Assembly: GCA_036873135.1 (NCBI GenBank)
Contig: JAPTYO010000001.1
Span: 42,742,774 to 42,806,773 of the forward strand
Source: Clarkia xantiana subsp. parviflora
Lineage: Eukaryota > Streptophyta > Magnoliopsida > Myrtales > Onagraceae
Direction: 5' to 3'
DNA: 64,000 bases
In this document: piece by piece, positions 33,857 to 45,616 of the stretch
How positions within the stretch are numbered: position 1 is the first letter of the stretch
Layout of the letters: the number at the start of each line of letters is the position of its first letter
Made by a program: the position numbers and the translations under genes
The notes under the pieces: model-generated
The model's input: only the letters and a program-made list of their open reading frames with translations
Told to the model about the DNA's origin: nothing
Databases searched by the model: none

Positions 33857-34329
33857 GGTTAATTATCAAATTGCTAGCTCGGATTTCAATAGTTGGACAA
33901 ATTGCTAGTTGATATTTTTCCCAAGACATTTTGCTATCTTAGATTTTCCACATGTGCGAATTTCTAGCTCCGTTAATACATCCCGTCTAATTTGAACGGA
34001 ATGGATGATCACTTTCCCAACACATGATGAACAAAAAAAACCCAACAAATTGCTAGTTTATGTTTTGGCATTCAAAATTTTTGATAGTTGATGCTTGGAC
34101 AGATAAACAAATTGATAACGAATGTTCAACACTAGTCGAATAAATTAGCTATTTTATTAATCACGTGCTCAATATGTTGGTGATTCCGTTCAAATTAGAC
34201 AAAACTAACGGAGCTAGCAATTTGTATATGTAGGAAACCTGAACTAACAAAATTTTCGAGAAAAAAAAAATCAAATAGCAATCTGCCCGACTGTTGAAAT
34301 CTGATCGGCTAGTAATTTGATAATTAACC
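33857..34329. mobile_element. inverted-repeat element (MITE-like)
   Basis: Terminal inverted repeats of about 55 bp start GGTTAATTATCAAATTGCTAG and are matched in reverse at the right end with a few mismatches. No clear duplication flanks it. No ORF of note. Confidence 0.65.
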
Positions 34330-34609
34330 ATATTTAAATTATACAAAATTACGCACTAAAATCACCCCGAGCTGGATCATCTGAACCCTGTCCTAGCTAA
34401 CCGGGCACCCTAGTTTCATGGTTTCGGTCGACTTTTACTAATTAATAATTAATAATAAGATATAGGTCGCCAACTTGGTATGCACCCACCAAAATATTGG
34501 CATGCACAGTTTTCGTATTTATTTGCTTGCTTCTTAATATTTTAGAAAGGTAAATAAAAAAAAATCTATAAAGGGTATCTCTAGTTAAGAACAAATGTGT
34601 ACATATACA

Positions 34610-34742
34610 ATGTTAGTAATAAGACGTGCGTCTTAACCAACTGTTACTTAATTACTGGGCTTATGTCTTATTATTAACATGGTATCAGAGTGCACGGGTT
34701 CGATTCCTAGTGACACCGTTTTAAATGTAAAAAAAAAAAATG
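34610..34742 (+). repeat. tRNA-like SINE-type repeat
   Basis: It contains ATGGTATCAGAG, then GGGTTCGATTCCT, which matches a pol III B box. It ends in an A run. Related sequences lie in minus orientation near 49185-49265 and 57110-57170. The A box is unclear, so classification is tentative. Confidence 0.45.
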
Positions 34743-35305
<563 letters not shown>

Positions 35306-35478
35306 AAAAAGAAAAGACCACCAATACAAGTGCTCAAGTGAGGAAAGCAAAGCACCCATTGTGAACCTTTGCTGCACGTTATTGTGCATGATTTGAAACG
35401 GTAAAGATATGATGATGAAACTAGCATAGATTTTTTAGGCCCTACACTACTTATTTCATTTCTCTCATATATATATAA

Positions 35479-37093
35479 CTAGGTACTGACCCCGCGCTAC
35501 GCGCGGGGCGACTGGCTAAATCGTATATGTTTATATATATGTAGAAGATTAAAAATTAAGATCAACCACAATTTTAGAAGAAAAAGACTTACTGAAATGT
35601 AACTTAGACTGCTGTGCCACATTCAGATTAACATTTCATTGTTCTAAGTATAAACGTTCAATTTTATTGATGAACCACGACGTCTGTTAACTCCTAATTT
35701 AAATATAAATACATAAATTTTTCAATGTAAGTCATTAACCTATCTCTAAAATTTGTTGCTATTCAAGTAAACTTTATTACAAAATAATCCTCAAATTCAG
35801 CACTTTGTCTCAATAAATTGAATAAATAACAGACTTTGTGTTCACGGCTAAGTATCTTCCTTCTAAAAAAAAATCTACTAAGATTAACTATCTATCTAAA
35901 GCAAATTAAAGAAGATTATAGCAGCTAATATTTGCAAAAGAAAGCACGCGTGAATGAAAATGTTCGACATTTTCCTTCAGATTTTGTTACTTTTTTCTAC
36001 GGAATTACTCATTTCTCTCTCTTATTTTGTCCACCTCTCTATCATTATATTTATACATTTTTACTTAATAAAGTTATCTCTTAGTTTAAAATTATATTTA
36101 CATTTATTTATCCACCTCTTTTAACGCTTTATCCAAATCCTATTACTACTTAACCTTATTAATAATTAATTACCAATCATTTATCCGTGTATTCTAAAAA
36201 AATTAATATAATATTATTGTTTTACATTTTATGTAGATATTTGTTTACACTAATTAATATTTTAAAAAATATATACATTTTATTATTGATTATTTTTTTA
36301 TAAAAATGTCTATAAGTTAGAAATATATGTTATCATATGTTATAAACAAAAGAAAAAAATTTCCTCCAAACTTTTAATTTAAAATTTTGCATATAACTTT
36401 TTTTTTGGTTTATTTACAATACTAAACATAGTTTATATTAAAAAATTATTTATTATGTTAATTATTTTCTACATTTTTATTGTATTTACATTTTTTTTAT
36501 ATTTAATGCATTTTTATAATTTATTTTAAATTTTTAACTAATAAATTATTGAACAAATACTGAAAAAAATATATCAGGTAATCTTATATATATTGATAAA
36601 AATGAGCATACATAAATATTATATATATTTCTTAAATATTCGAGAGAGAAAATGGAATTAATTATTGATCGATGGTTACTTAGACAAAAACGTTTTTTGT
36701 TTAACAAAAAAAAAGACAAAAACGTTTGAAAAAGTAGAGTAGAACAACTTTTTTTTAATCTTTTATAAAGTGTCGCAGCCTGGATGATGATGTTCCGAGG
36801 CATAACATATAACTCCAAAAAATAGACAGCGTAATCGATGTACAACAAAAAAAAAAAAATTAGTTGTCAATGTGTTATATGGTGACCTCTGATTTCTTTC
36901 TTCAATTAATTACATGTGGGCCTCATGTTTTCAGTAGGAGTGGGCCGAAAACATATTATAGATAATATGTAGGTTTAGCATTAGGCCCAAATGTAGAGTA
37001 TGTGATGTGGCACTCAAGTGGAGCTCCAAAACGCTAACGTGGCAGCATATAATTTAACCACTATTTCTCCTCCTAATTTATATAATATATAGA
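35479..37093 (-). mobile_element. non-autonomous Helitron (1.6 kb)
   Basis: Read on the minus strand, the element begins TCTATATATTATATAAATTA at 37093 and ends CCTAG at 35479. The hairpin CCCCGCGC-GTA-GCGCGGGG lies just inside the 3' end. The insertion point is between A and T with no target duplication (minus-strand flanks A and T). TC start, CTRR end and 3' hairpin are the three structural marks of Helitrons. It is AT-rich inside and has no Rep/helicase ORF. Confidence 0.8.
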
Positions 37094-37834
37094 TTTCTAG
37101 CGGGGTGTGCGCTAATGAAAAATGCAAAATACGTAATATACTTATTTCACTTCTAAATTAATCCAACTCGCAATAGAGTCAGTGTCCACAAAAAATAAAG
37201 TGTTGATCATGAATATTTTTCAAACCATAAATTTCTAATCCAGCGATGGAGCGATAAATGCTACATTATATATTGCATAATTTATATATATATTATTATT
37301 GATCGTTCAAATAGGGTTGTTAGCTAGTTAGATAGAGAAAGAGAATAGAAGAAGATCAATAACAATAACAAGTGTAACATTTGATGTACCCTCTATGTAG
37401 ACAATTCACGTGTACAGGAAGCAACATTTAATAAACAAATAAATATTTTAAGTGTTGCTTTCTTTCATTTTCGTTCTCTTCTTCTTCATTCGTTTTTCTA
37501 TTGCATATATATAAGAGTGGAAGTATATATATATATATACTTTTAATATTATTATGATAACAAAAATGTACCTTAATTTATTTAAGACCCGTATTTAGGT
37601 TTTGAAAACGTAGAGTGCTTTTATTTAGGATTTGATGACATGCATGTGCATGCATGGCCCATGGGGGGAGGTTAGCTTGAATTCTACACAACATGCACAT
37701 GATGATGAAGAATTAAATTTAGTCGATTTTCTGATTTGACAATTAATAATATCCATCAGTCAATTCTATAATACCATAATTTTAACTTGGCTTCATAATT
37801 TAGGCTTTAGTGGTGCTAAGTGTCATCATCATCC
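37094..37834. other. AT-rich spacer, no gene recognised
   Basis: It begins with another CTAGCGGGGTGTGCGCTAATG motif resembling the Helitron terminus. Otherwise nothing seen apart from a TA run near 37527-37539. Confidence 0.55.
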
Positions 37835-38148
37835 CAGTGTTATCAGAACCGGACCGGACCGGCGGTCCGCCGCGGTCGGACCGGAACCGGACCCCTCCAC
37901 GGTCCGGTTTGCTCATTTCCGGAGGATGTAAGCGAACCCGGTTTTGAAGTCCGGTTTTCATCGAACCGGCCGGTTCACCGGTTCGGACTTTCCTTTCATT
38001 AAAAAAACAAAAAAAACCAGGTCGAACCGGCGGTCTGGATTAGATATTATATTATATGGACCAGCAACCGAACCGGGTCGGACCGACGGTCTGACCGGGA
38101 ACCGGCACCCTTGCCGGTTCGACGTCCGGTCCGGTTCTGATAACACTG
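37835..38148. mobile_element. hAT-type MITE, CAGTGTTATCAG family
   Basis: A 314-bp element with inverted repeats CAGTGTTATCAGAACCGG and their complement. It is flanked by a perfect 8-bp duplication CATCATCC (37827-37834, 38149-38156). The inside is dense in CCGGTTCG motifs. Relatives lie at 62345-62722, with fragments at 28620-28735 and 18370-18420. Confidence 0.93.
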
Positions 38149-38185
38149 CATCATCCATCTTGCAAGACTCAACAGCAACACCAAG

Positions 38186-38194
<9 letters not shown>

Positions 38195-38236
<42 letters not shown>
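38195..38236. repeat. TA microsatellite
   Basis: About 21 TA units just outside the MITE at 37835-38148. Confidence 0.9.
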
Positions 38237-38240
<4 letters not shown>

Positions 38241-39689
38241 CATGCCCTGATTATATGTGTATTAAATAAAATGGAAAGGAGTGTTTATATTATTTTAAGT
38301 ACTTGATACATAATAAACACAAAATTAATAATAATTATAATGACTAGAATTATAAATGAAGTAATTGATTTGGTAAAATTACTTTTCTTTTGGTGATTGA
38401 TAAAAAGTATATATATATATATGGACGAAACCGTAAATTTTTGTAAGTGGATGCAACAATTTGTACAAGGGCAATATAATTTACAAAGAAATTTCAGGCG
38501 CATAATTACTGTATCGACAAGAGTTAGGTTATCAAGTTTATGTAGAGTAAAATACAAGAAACTTAAAATAATTATCCGTAAAAGAAAATAACAAAAAAAA
38601 AAACATTTTAGGGTTTATACACTGATAATGAGCTAGCTAGCTACCGAAGTTTATATAAATTGTATATTGGTATCGGATTAGTAATATACATATAGACTAA
38701 TAAGACTTATAGTGTATTTATATATCAATATATTATATGGGAAAATTAGGTAAATAATTCTTATACAAATAATTAACCCTTCGAGGGCAAACACTCTTTA
38801 GCTGCATGCAAATTCCGTCGGTAAACTCCATCGATATATCAGGTAATTATAATATGGTAAACAAAAAAGATAGATGATTTCAGTCTAATTATTATTAACT
38901 AGTACACCAAACATTTAACTAATGTCTGCGTTGATAGTAACTTTCACGAAAGAATAGAGTAATTAATAAATTGGTCAAAAAATACATGCAAATTGGCTTA
39001 AACTAATATATAACTGCAGAGAGAAACATTAGGCAATAAATAATTCCTCCATTGAGCTATATATATATATATATAATTATTAATTAGATTAATTTATTAT
39101 TAGTAATAATAATAGAGGTGGGGGTTTAATTTATGCATGCATGGGTTTGCATGGGCAGGAAGAAAACAGAAGTACGTACGTGGCATGCATGGAGGAAGAA
39201 GCTCATAAAGTCCGAGTTTAGATGTGTGTTTGGTAGAAGCGTAACGGAGCAAGCAAATATCAGTCGTTTAGTTTAGCTGACATTTTTATTTAATGCAAAA
39301 TTCATTATTTACTAATATATATAGTTAAAGTTGTGATATCACACTTATTTCCTTTTTTATTTTAATTATTATATTTATGGTTTAATTACGATGATTAATA
39401 CTTATTCATTAATTAATGTGGCCCTCCCGACAAGGAACTCCACTAGAACAAGCAACTCATCGCTATATCCTTCATCGTATTGCTTAGCTTAATTTATTTA
39501 CTTACTCTTAATTAATCATTAATAAGCATTGAGATGTACGTATAAATTATCACTAGCAGTGGTGGTCTAGTGGTCAAGAACGTTTACTCTTATGTGGTTT
39601 TGTAAAATAACAAATGGAGAATGAAAAACAATAAGATAAATCCATATGAGAGCAAATGATCTCTCAATCTGGTCACTAATCCAACTTTG
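38237..39689. other. AT-rich spacer with a SINE-head-like motif
   Basis: No gene recognised. At about 39558-39580, GTGGTGGTCTAGTGGTCAAG resembles a pol III A box and matches the head of the SINE-type repeat at 47920. Confidence 0.5.
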
Positions 39690-40140
39690 TTATAACGTTA
39701 CTTCATTTTATTCCAAATTGAAACTGCAGTGATGTGATAGATTAATTCAGCAGAGATATTATGAGCAGTAGAGGTAGTCAACCAGCCTTTAACAATTGCA
39801 TTACATATATCCCATCTAAAGTATTGATTCTCAGGCACATCAATTCTAGCATACGATCCATCAACAAAACACAATTTGCGTTTCAAAACTAATGTGTCAA
39901 TCAAATAACGACTCCACACCTGGTAATTATCACTTCCAGTAATTTAAAATCCAATCAAAGAAGTGCCAGACATTTCTGACGGATGGATATAAATTCGATC
40001 CTCTGGACTGAGCTCAGGAAACAGATCTTCTATCCGCGGAACTCGATTTGGAGCTGGTGGAATCGGAGGAGCTAAGGGAACACGATTCGCAGCTGGAGAA
40101 GTCGGATTACCAGCTGGAGGAGTTTAATTCGTCCCTAATC
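39690..40140 (-). pseudogene. copia gag fragment
   Basis: The minus strand encodes a Pro/Asn-rich leader, FPELSPEDRIYIHPSEMSG, an in-frame stop, then ITGSDNYQVWSRYLIDTLVL, KRKLCFVDGSYARIDVPENQ and CNAIVKGWLTTS. This matches the N-terminus of plant copia gag proteins (a phrase of the type L-x-G-x-N-Y-x-x-W followed by K-x-K-L-x-F-V-D-G). Integrase, RT and LTRs were not seen around it, so it is an isolated remnant between SINE-like pieces. Confidence 0.7.
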
Positions 40141-40319
40141 TCGGCCAATTTATCATTGAGTGACCTCCCGCCTTTCAACGAGAAATCTTGGCTCCGAGGT
40201 TCCTGGTATGAAACCTCTCAGGGGCGTCACCTTGCGGTGGTCTATTTAAAAAATATCAGTTCCCGCCTGACCCACACACAGCCTCAGGCATATGAGGAGG
40301 CGAGTAGAATTGGGTACGG

Positions 40320-40490
40320 ATCGGCATCTTGACTATACTAGGCTGTTGGTGGGAATACGTTGACGAGGCTAGTGCGTGCGTTAGTTGCTCGCTAAGTCTG
40401 GTCGGAAAAAACTCAGATCGTGAGCAGGAGAGCTCGAACATAAAGACATGAGTTTAGGGTCGCCACTACTAGCACATTCATTTTATTGGC
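40320..40490 (+). repeat. SINE-type repeat, tail portion
   Basis: Homologous to the second half of the repeat at 47920-48210 (shared GGCTG...TTGCTCGCTAAGTC, TCGAACAT, GCCACTACT...CATTCATT). The matching head lies at about 39558-39612, so the copia gag fragment may have interrupted this copy. Confidence 0.5.
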
Positions 40491-41451
40491 AAAAAAAATG
40501 TATGTATAAATTAAAATTAAAATTAATTATTACACCAAAATTTGCTTGTTGCTTGGAAGAATGAAATTAGTACCGACAGCAAAGATGAGTAAGTAGAGAA
40601 AGTGATAGAAGTTTTGGGTTCTAACTTCTTGTCATTCAGTTAGTTTGACCCAATAATAATAATTAAGTGGTCCTTCTCTTTGATGTTATGCTTCCTTTTT
40701 CTTTTGAGTTTAATTAGGTTTGAAATTAACCCTAGTTACTACGCAAATAATATCTATTTTTTTAAATCCCACATATTTTTACCAAAAAACTTCCATATAT
40801 ATATACATATTTGCCATGAACTCCATATATTTGCATTTGGCCTTTTGAAACTTAATAATATACACATGGAAGGTGATAATCAAATATAAATTTTGAAAAA
40901 TAAAGATTTCAAACTTCTTAGAAACGTTGCAAGAATGACTGGAATGTGTTTTGATTGAGCCGATATTAGCAATAATTATAAGACTCTTTTATGTAGCAAA
41001 TGGACAATACGTCTTTCTCATATACTTTTAAAGTTTTATTTAATTTAATTTACAAATATAGTCAAGGACGGAAAATTAGATGAGACAAATATATCGAATT
41101 TACAACAAAAACACAAAAGTACAAATTTCTAGGGCACCATCCTAAAAAAATCTTAGGCAACAAATCTTTTATTCTCTTCTGTATATATTTGTTCAGAGAG
41201 AGAGGGTTGGTTTGGTTAGAAAGTGAGATCGCCAGCAAACACGAGGAAAGCGATAGGTTTACGTGTTCGCACGAGGCAGCGCCCCCCAAACACGGCCTTA
41301 GCAGAACAAAGGGTTTGTTATCTAAGAGCTAATCATCAGTAAGACAACACCACACCCGTAACATACTATTTATTCCACACCTAGAATAATTCTCACTCGT
41401 ACGGTCCATGTCGAGATTTAAACCCAGAACTTCAAATTAAGACATGAAGAG
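40491..41451. other. spacer, no gene recognised
   Basis: AT-rich sequence; short open frames without family resemblance. Confidence 0.55.
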
Positions 41452-41794
41452 TAGAGCTGGTAATTCGCGCGGGTTCGTTTCGTGTTCTGAGAGTTAGCTC
41501 AAATATAGCCTAACATGAAAAATTGGCATGAAACCTTATAGTAAATTGAATAAAAAATTAATATGTAACAGTTTTAAAATTACTCAATTTAGAGAGTTCA
41601 ATCTAAACTTTATAAAGTATCATTGCAAAAAGAGGTCACACTAGATTTAGATAAATTTATTTTAATAGAAATTATTATATATATATATATATATATATAA
41701 CTATCGTGTCGTGTCATCAATATCAAAATAAAACCCGTAATTTTCGTGTCATGTTCCTGTCGGTCCATCGTGCCGATCCCGAATTACCGGCCTA
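41452..41794. mobile_element. MITE-like element with GGTAATTCG ends
   Basis: It starts TAGAGCTGGTAATTCGCG and ends CCGAATTACCGGCCTA, an imperfect 17-bp inverted repeat. The interior has CGTGTCGTGTCA and a TA run. Flanking octamers ATGAAGAG and ATAATTAA agree poorly. Confidence 0.55.
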
Positions 41795-42070
41795 ATAATT
41801 AAAGCGGTGAATTGATACACCCATTGCATGTATTTTACCAAAAATAGACTTAAACATGTCTCTTCCACTGAAGTATAAAGACAATGATGGTATACATAAT
41901 GGGGAAATACGTACGGTCCATTAATAGGGAGTATATATTAAAAAAAAAATATACATAATTAAGTATTATTGTATATAGGTGGCGAATAAGAAGCAACCAC
42001 ATGGGTCAACACCTCCTGTGGTCTTGAAAAAAGACACATCACAGCACAATAATAAAGATGTTTTTGTCTA

Positions 42071-42078
42071 CTATAAAT
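42071..42078 (+). promoter_or_regulatory. TATA box of the MYB gene
   Basis: CTATAAAT lies 93 bp upstream of the start codon, a suitable place for a TATA box with a short 5' leader. The leader contains a GA run at about 42138-42152. Confidence 0.5.
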
Positions 42079-42170
42079 ATGAAGCTGCTGTTTTGGTTGG
42101 AAAACAGGGAGGCAACCCTAATTCTGGAAAAAGACTAGAGAGAGAGAGAGATAGAAGCTTTATTAAGAAA

Positions 42171-43662
42171 ATGGGAAGGTCTCCTTGCTGTGATGAGAGT
42201 GGACTGAAGAAAGGTCCATGGACTTCTGAGGAAGATGAGATTCTTGTCAACTATATTCAGAAGAATGGCCATGGCAGCTGGAGAGCTCTCCCTAAAAATG
42301 CAGGTAATAATATATAATTAACCCTTCTTCAATATCTAGGTGAGGATCGAATATCTCAGTGAGGATCGATATGTTATCGTTCATATCATCAGGCTCATAA
42401 TCGTCACTATCACTATCCTCAAAATTGTCACTGTCATCGTCCATGTTATAAGTGAAATTTTAGACGAATTGTTTTAAAATTTTACAATAATAGGTAAAAT
42501 GCGTGGTTTAATTTTGATATTTGAACGTTATGTTCATAATAAGAACTCGTTTGGCTGATAAAAGAGTTCTTTTTTAGGGCTTAATCGATGCGGAAAGAGT
42601 TGCAGATTGAGATGGACAAACTACTTGCGACCCGATATCAAGAGGGGCAAGTTCACTCCTGAAGAAGAGCAAACTATTCTGAATCTGCATGGAATCCTTG
42701 GAAACAAGTAATTATCCATTATTTTTGTAGTTACATTCACCCTTTCTTTCTTTCTTTTTTTGTATGGCTAAAATCGATTTTTTGATTTTGCTTATCTAAT
42801 ATGTAGATCACACTTATTTTAGTTTATTTTAAATCGACTAGAGTGTCTATCTATATATATCTAATGGCTGAGAAATTGAATGAAATTTTAGTTGACACTG
42901 TTTTTAGCCAAACCTTTTATAATTTTACTTATTCTTGTTCCTTTTTTAAGGTGGTCTGCTATAGCAAGTCACCTACCGGGTCGGACTGATAACGAAATCA
43001 AGAACTTCTGGAACACCCATCTGAAGAAGAAGCTGATCCAGATGGGTTTCGACCCGATGACTCACCGGCCAAGAACCGACCTATTCGCAACTCTTCCGCA
43101 GCTCCTAGCCCTAGCCAACCTCAAAGAGCTTCTGGACCATCAATCCCTTGAAGATCATGCAGTGAGGCTCCAAGCAGAAGCCATGGCCAAGCTTCAGTAC
43201 CTCCAGCTCCTCCTTCAAACCCCATCAAACTATGATTTATCACTTCTCACTACAAACCCTAATTCTACCCCAATCAACACCAACAATTTCAACAGTGACA
43301 TGGAAACCCTAAAACTACTGACCTCACTAGCTCAATCCGAGAGCTCGGTTATACCATCCGGGTCCGGTTCTTCTCTCCATGACAGTTTTTCGTTCCCCGA
43401 GATGCAAAAAAACCCGTTAAGCTTCGAAAACCCGAATCTGAACAAGCCGGACGGAACTATATGTCATGTTCAAGAACCTGAGCTTAGCCCTGTTGTTAGT
43501 CAGGAGGACAATAGTTCAGTGAATTCTATTTGGCAATTGCCTCCACTGTTTTCCACAGATGGGTTGGTCACAAACCCGAGCATGGAGGTACGTAGCAACT
43601 CGATCGAATGGCCCGATTTCAACGACTTTGATCTAAGCGGAATCGACGGGTTGATGAGCTAG
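42171..43662 (+). CDS. R2R3-MYB transcription factor (suberin-group MYB53/92/93-like)
   Basis: Three exons, 42171-42303, 42578-42707 and 42951-43662, splice with GT-AG borders into a 324-residue protein. The first two exons are 133 and 130 bp, the conserved R2R3-MYB sizes. The protein starts [18 protein letters not shown], followed by R2 (about residues 14-64) and R3 (about 67-115) with [20 protein letters not shown]. The bHLH-binding signature is absent from R3. After R3 come [29 protein letters not shown] and [17 protein letters not shown], which resemble the MYB53/92/93 group and to a lesser extent MYB9/107/39. These act in the nucleus and are known for suberin and root regulation. The acidic tail ends [17 protein letters not shown]. 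Upstream in-frame codons from 41979 are ignored, because the canonical start is at 42171. It appears intact. Confidence 0.92.
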
Positions 43663-44540
43663 AGTGAGCTATATATAATTCTTCCAATATTATTAACTTT
43701 ATATTTATGTGAACTTTGTAGAGTTGGGATCTTATATACTTTTATCACCTCCAATACTTTTTTTTATCACTTAATTATGTGTTTTACGTGAATACATAAG
43801 GTTAGGATACTCAATTTCGTGTCGTATTTTCATATCCTACTTTGTAGAGTCATGATTTTATGTATTATAATCGTTCCAACTATATACCGACACTTTTTTT
43901 CTTATTATGCTGTAAAGTGCGTTGTAATTGATGGTATAAAACTATATTTGAAGTTGGAAGAATATTTGTGTGTTTCGTTGTACAGATTATTCAACATTTT
44001 TAAAAACTATATTTGAAGTTGGAAGAATATTTGTGTTTCGTTGTACAGATTATTCAACATTTTTTACTAATTTATGTATGACAAGATTGTAAATCCAAAA
44101 CCCTAGACAAACTAGATAGTACATATGTTTTTTTGGACAAGGAAAATAAAAAACAAGAAGAAATAATGTTCCTCCATATAATCGTATGTGTTTGGTCTCT
44201 GCAATTTCAAAGATATGGAAGCTCAACAAAACAAGACGAAGAAGAAGAGATGACAATGACAGCAACTTATGTTTAATTATTACTTAAATTGATATTAACT
44301 AGTCGATGGATGTATATAACTAATCGAGTTAGTCAGAATGTTCACACAACAAAAAATCAAAGATTCTGGGCTTTAGAAAATGTGTCTGGTTTTGGTGTTA
44401 TAGCTGACTAATCTCATCAGATTTTGATTAAAATATTTGTTTTCGTGTTATTAAAGCCATGAAAGCTCACCAAATCCTCGACCTGCACTATTTTCAACTG
44501 CTCTCTAGCTCTAGCTCCCCATAGCTTTGAGATTAACACC
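43663..44540. other. MYB 3' flank with a tandem duplication
   Basis: AT-rich. A 62-bp unit is duplicated in tandem at 43938-44064 (AACTATATTTGAAGTTGG...). No other gene seen. Confidence 0.7.
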
Positions 44541-45190
44541 AAATTTATTTGTGAGGTCATATAACCTTATTTGTAAGGAATGAAAAAAATTCATTACAAA
44601 TACAACATTCAAAAAGATTCTAAGGGAATAACTTCTAACAAAAAGCTTGGCTAGAAATTTCCGTAGAAAATCTCTTATAAAATTTTGAGATTGTTAATTT
44701 CCCTTAAAATATAATAAATCCCTTGAAAATTCTTATAATTTGTGAGAGATTGCTTTCTTTGAAAAAAAATTAGTCACAAGTTACCATTTTTCTTGTACTG
44801 ACTGGGAATAGAAACATATACATAATCAGTATCTTAATTCTTTATGGACCGACTTGGTGCGCTTTTATGTGTAGAGCAAGTATGTTACGGATGTTGATAA
44901 TACCCGGTTAGGCACCCCACTAAAAAAAGTTAGCTCAAGGAAAGCAATCTCTCACAAATTATAAGAATTTTCAAGGGATTTATTATGTTTTGAGGGAAAT
45001 TCCTTACAAATCTCAAAATTTTATAAGAGATTTTCTACGGAAATTTCTAGCCAAGCTTTTTGTTAGAAGTTATTCCCTTAGATTTTTTTTTGAATGTTGT
45101 ATTTGTAATGCATTTTTTCCATTCCTTACAAATAAGGTTATATGACCCTCACAAATAAATTTGTCATAAATGAATAGATTTCTTGTAGTG
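44541..45190. mobile_element. inverted pair of CACTA-type ends
   Basis: Two arms of about 220 bp (44541-44759 and 44938-45162) are inverted copies of each other around a 178-bp loop. The right arm ends ATTTCTTGTAGTG at 45190 and may begin at CACTAAAAAAAG near 44919. The left arm ends TTCTTGTACTG at 44800. Motifs such as AAATCCCTTGAAAATTC match CACTA subterminal repeats. It could be two adjacent elements or one fold-back derivative. Confidence 0.65.
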
Positions 45191-45239
45191 GGTACTCGAC
45201 GGGTTTTTGCTTGTTTAATCTTTATGATCCAACTTCTCG

Positions 45240-45241
<2 letters not shown>

Positions 45242-45298
<57 letters not shown>
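45242..45298. repeat. TA microsatellite
   Basis: About 28 TA units, uninterrupted. Confidence 0.95.
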
Positions 45299-45301
<3 letters not shown>

Positions 45302-45347
45302 AAAAATCAAGGTTTACTCCCTAAATTCTAAATTTAATATAACATAT

Positions 45348-45616
45348 TGTTTTCAAAGCCGGACCGGCGGTTGGATTGTGAACCAGTCACATTGGCATTT
45401 TGGTTCTAGTAAAAAGATCGAAATGTACCCTAAACTCAGTTTAATGAGTGAAAACCGACTTAGACTAGATAAATTGATACTTCTTCGACGGTTTAAAATG
45501 ACAAAAAATAAGAACTAAATTATACTTCAATGCTTAGATTTGAAGATTGGCCAAATCAGATTGAACCGGTTCATGATCAAGTTGGCGGTCTAATATCCGG
45601 TCTGTTTTTCAAAACA
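45348..45616. mobile_element. MITE-like element with TGTTTTCAAAGCCGG ends
   Basis: Inverted ends TGTTTTCAAAGCCGGACC and GGTCTGTTTTTCAAAACA enclose about 270 bp. No clear target duplication. It belongs to the same broad GC-rich-ended class as the hAT-type MITEs here. Confidence 0.55.

Noticed and set aside
34680..34708. TGGTATCAGAG as an LTR primer binding site
   Set aside because: No LTR end precedes it and no retroelement interior follows; a B-box-like motif suggests a tRNA-like repeat instead.
41979..42170. In-frame extension upstream of the MYB start
   Set aside because: The MGRSPCC start, 133-bp exon size and a TATA box inside this stretch place translation at 42171.
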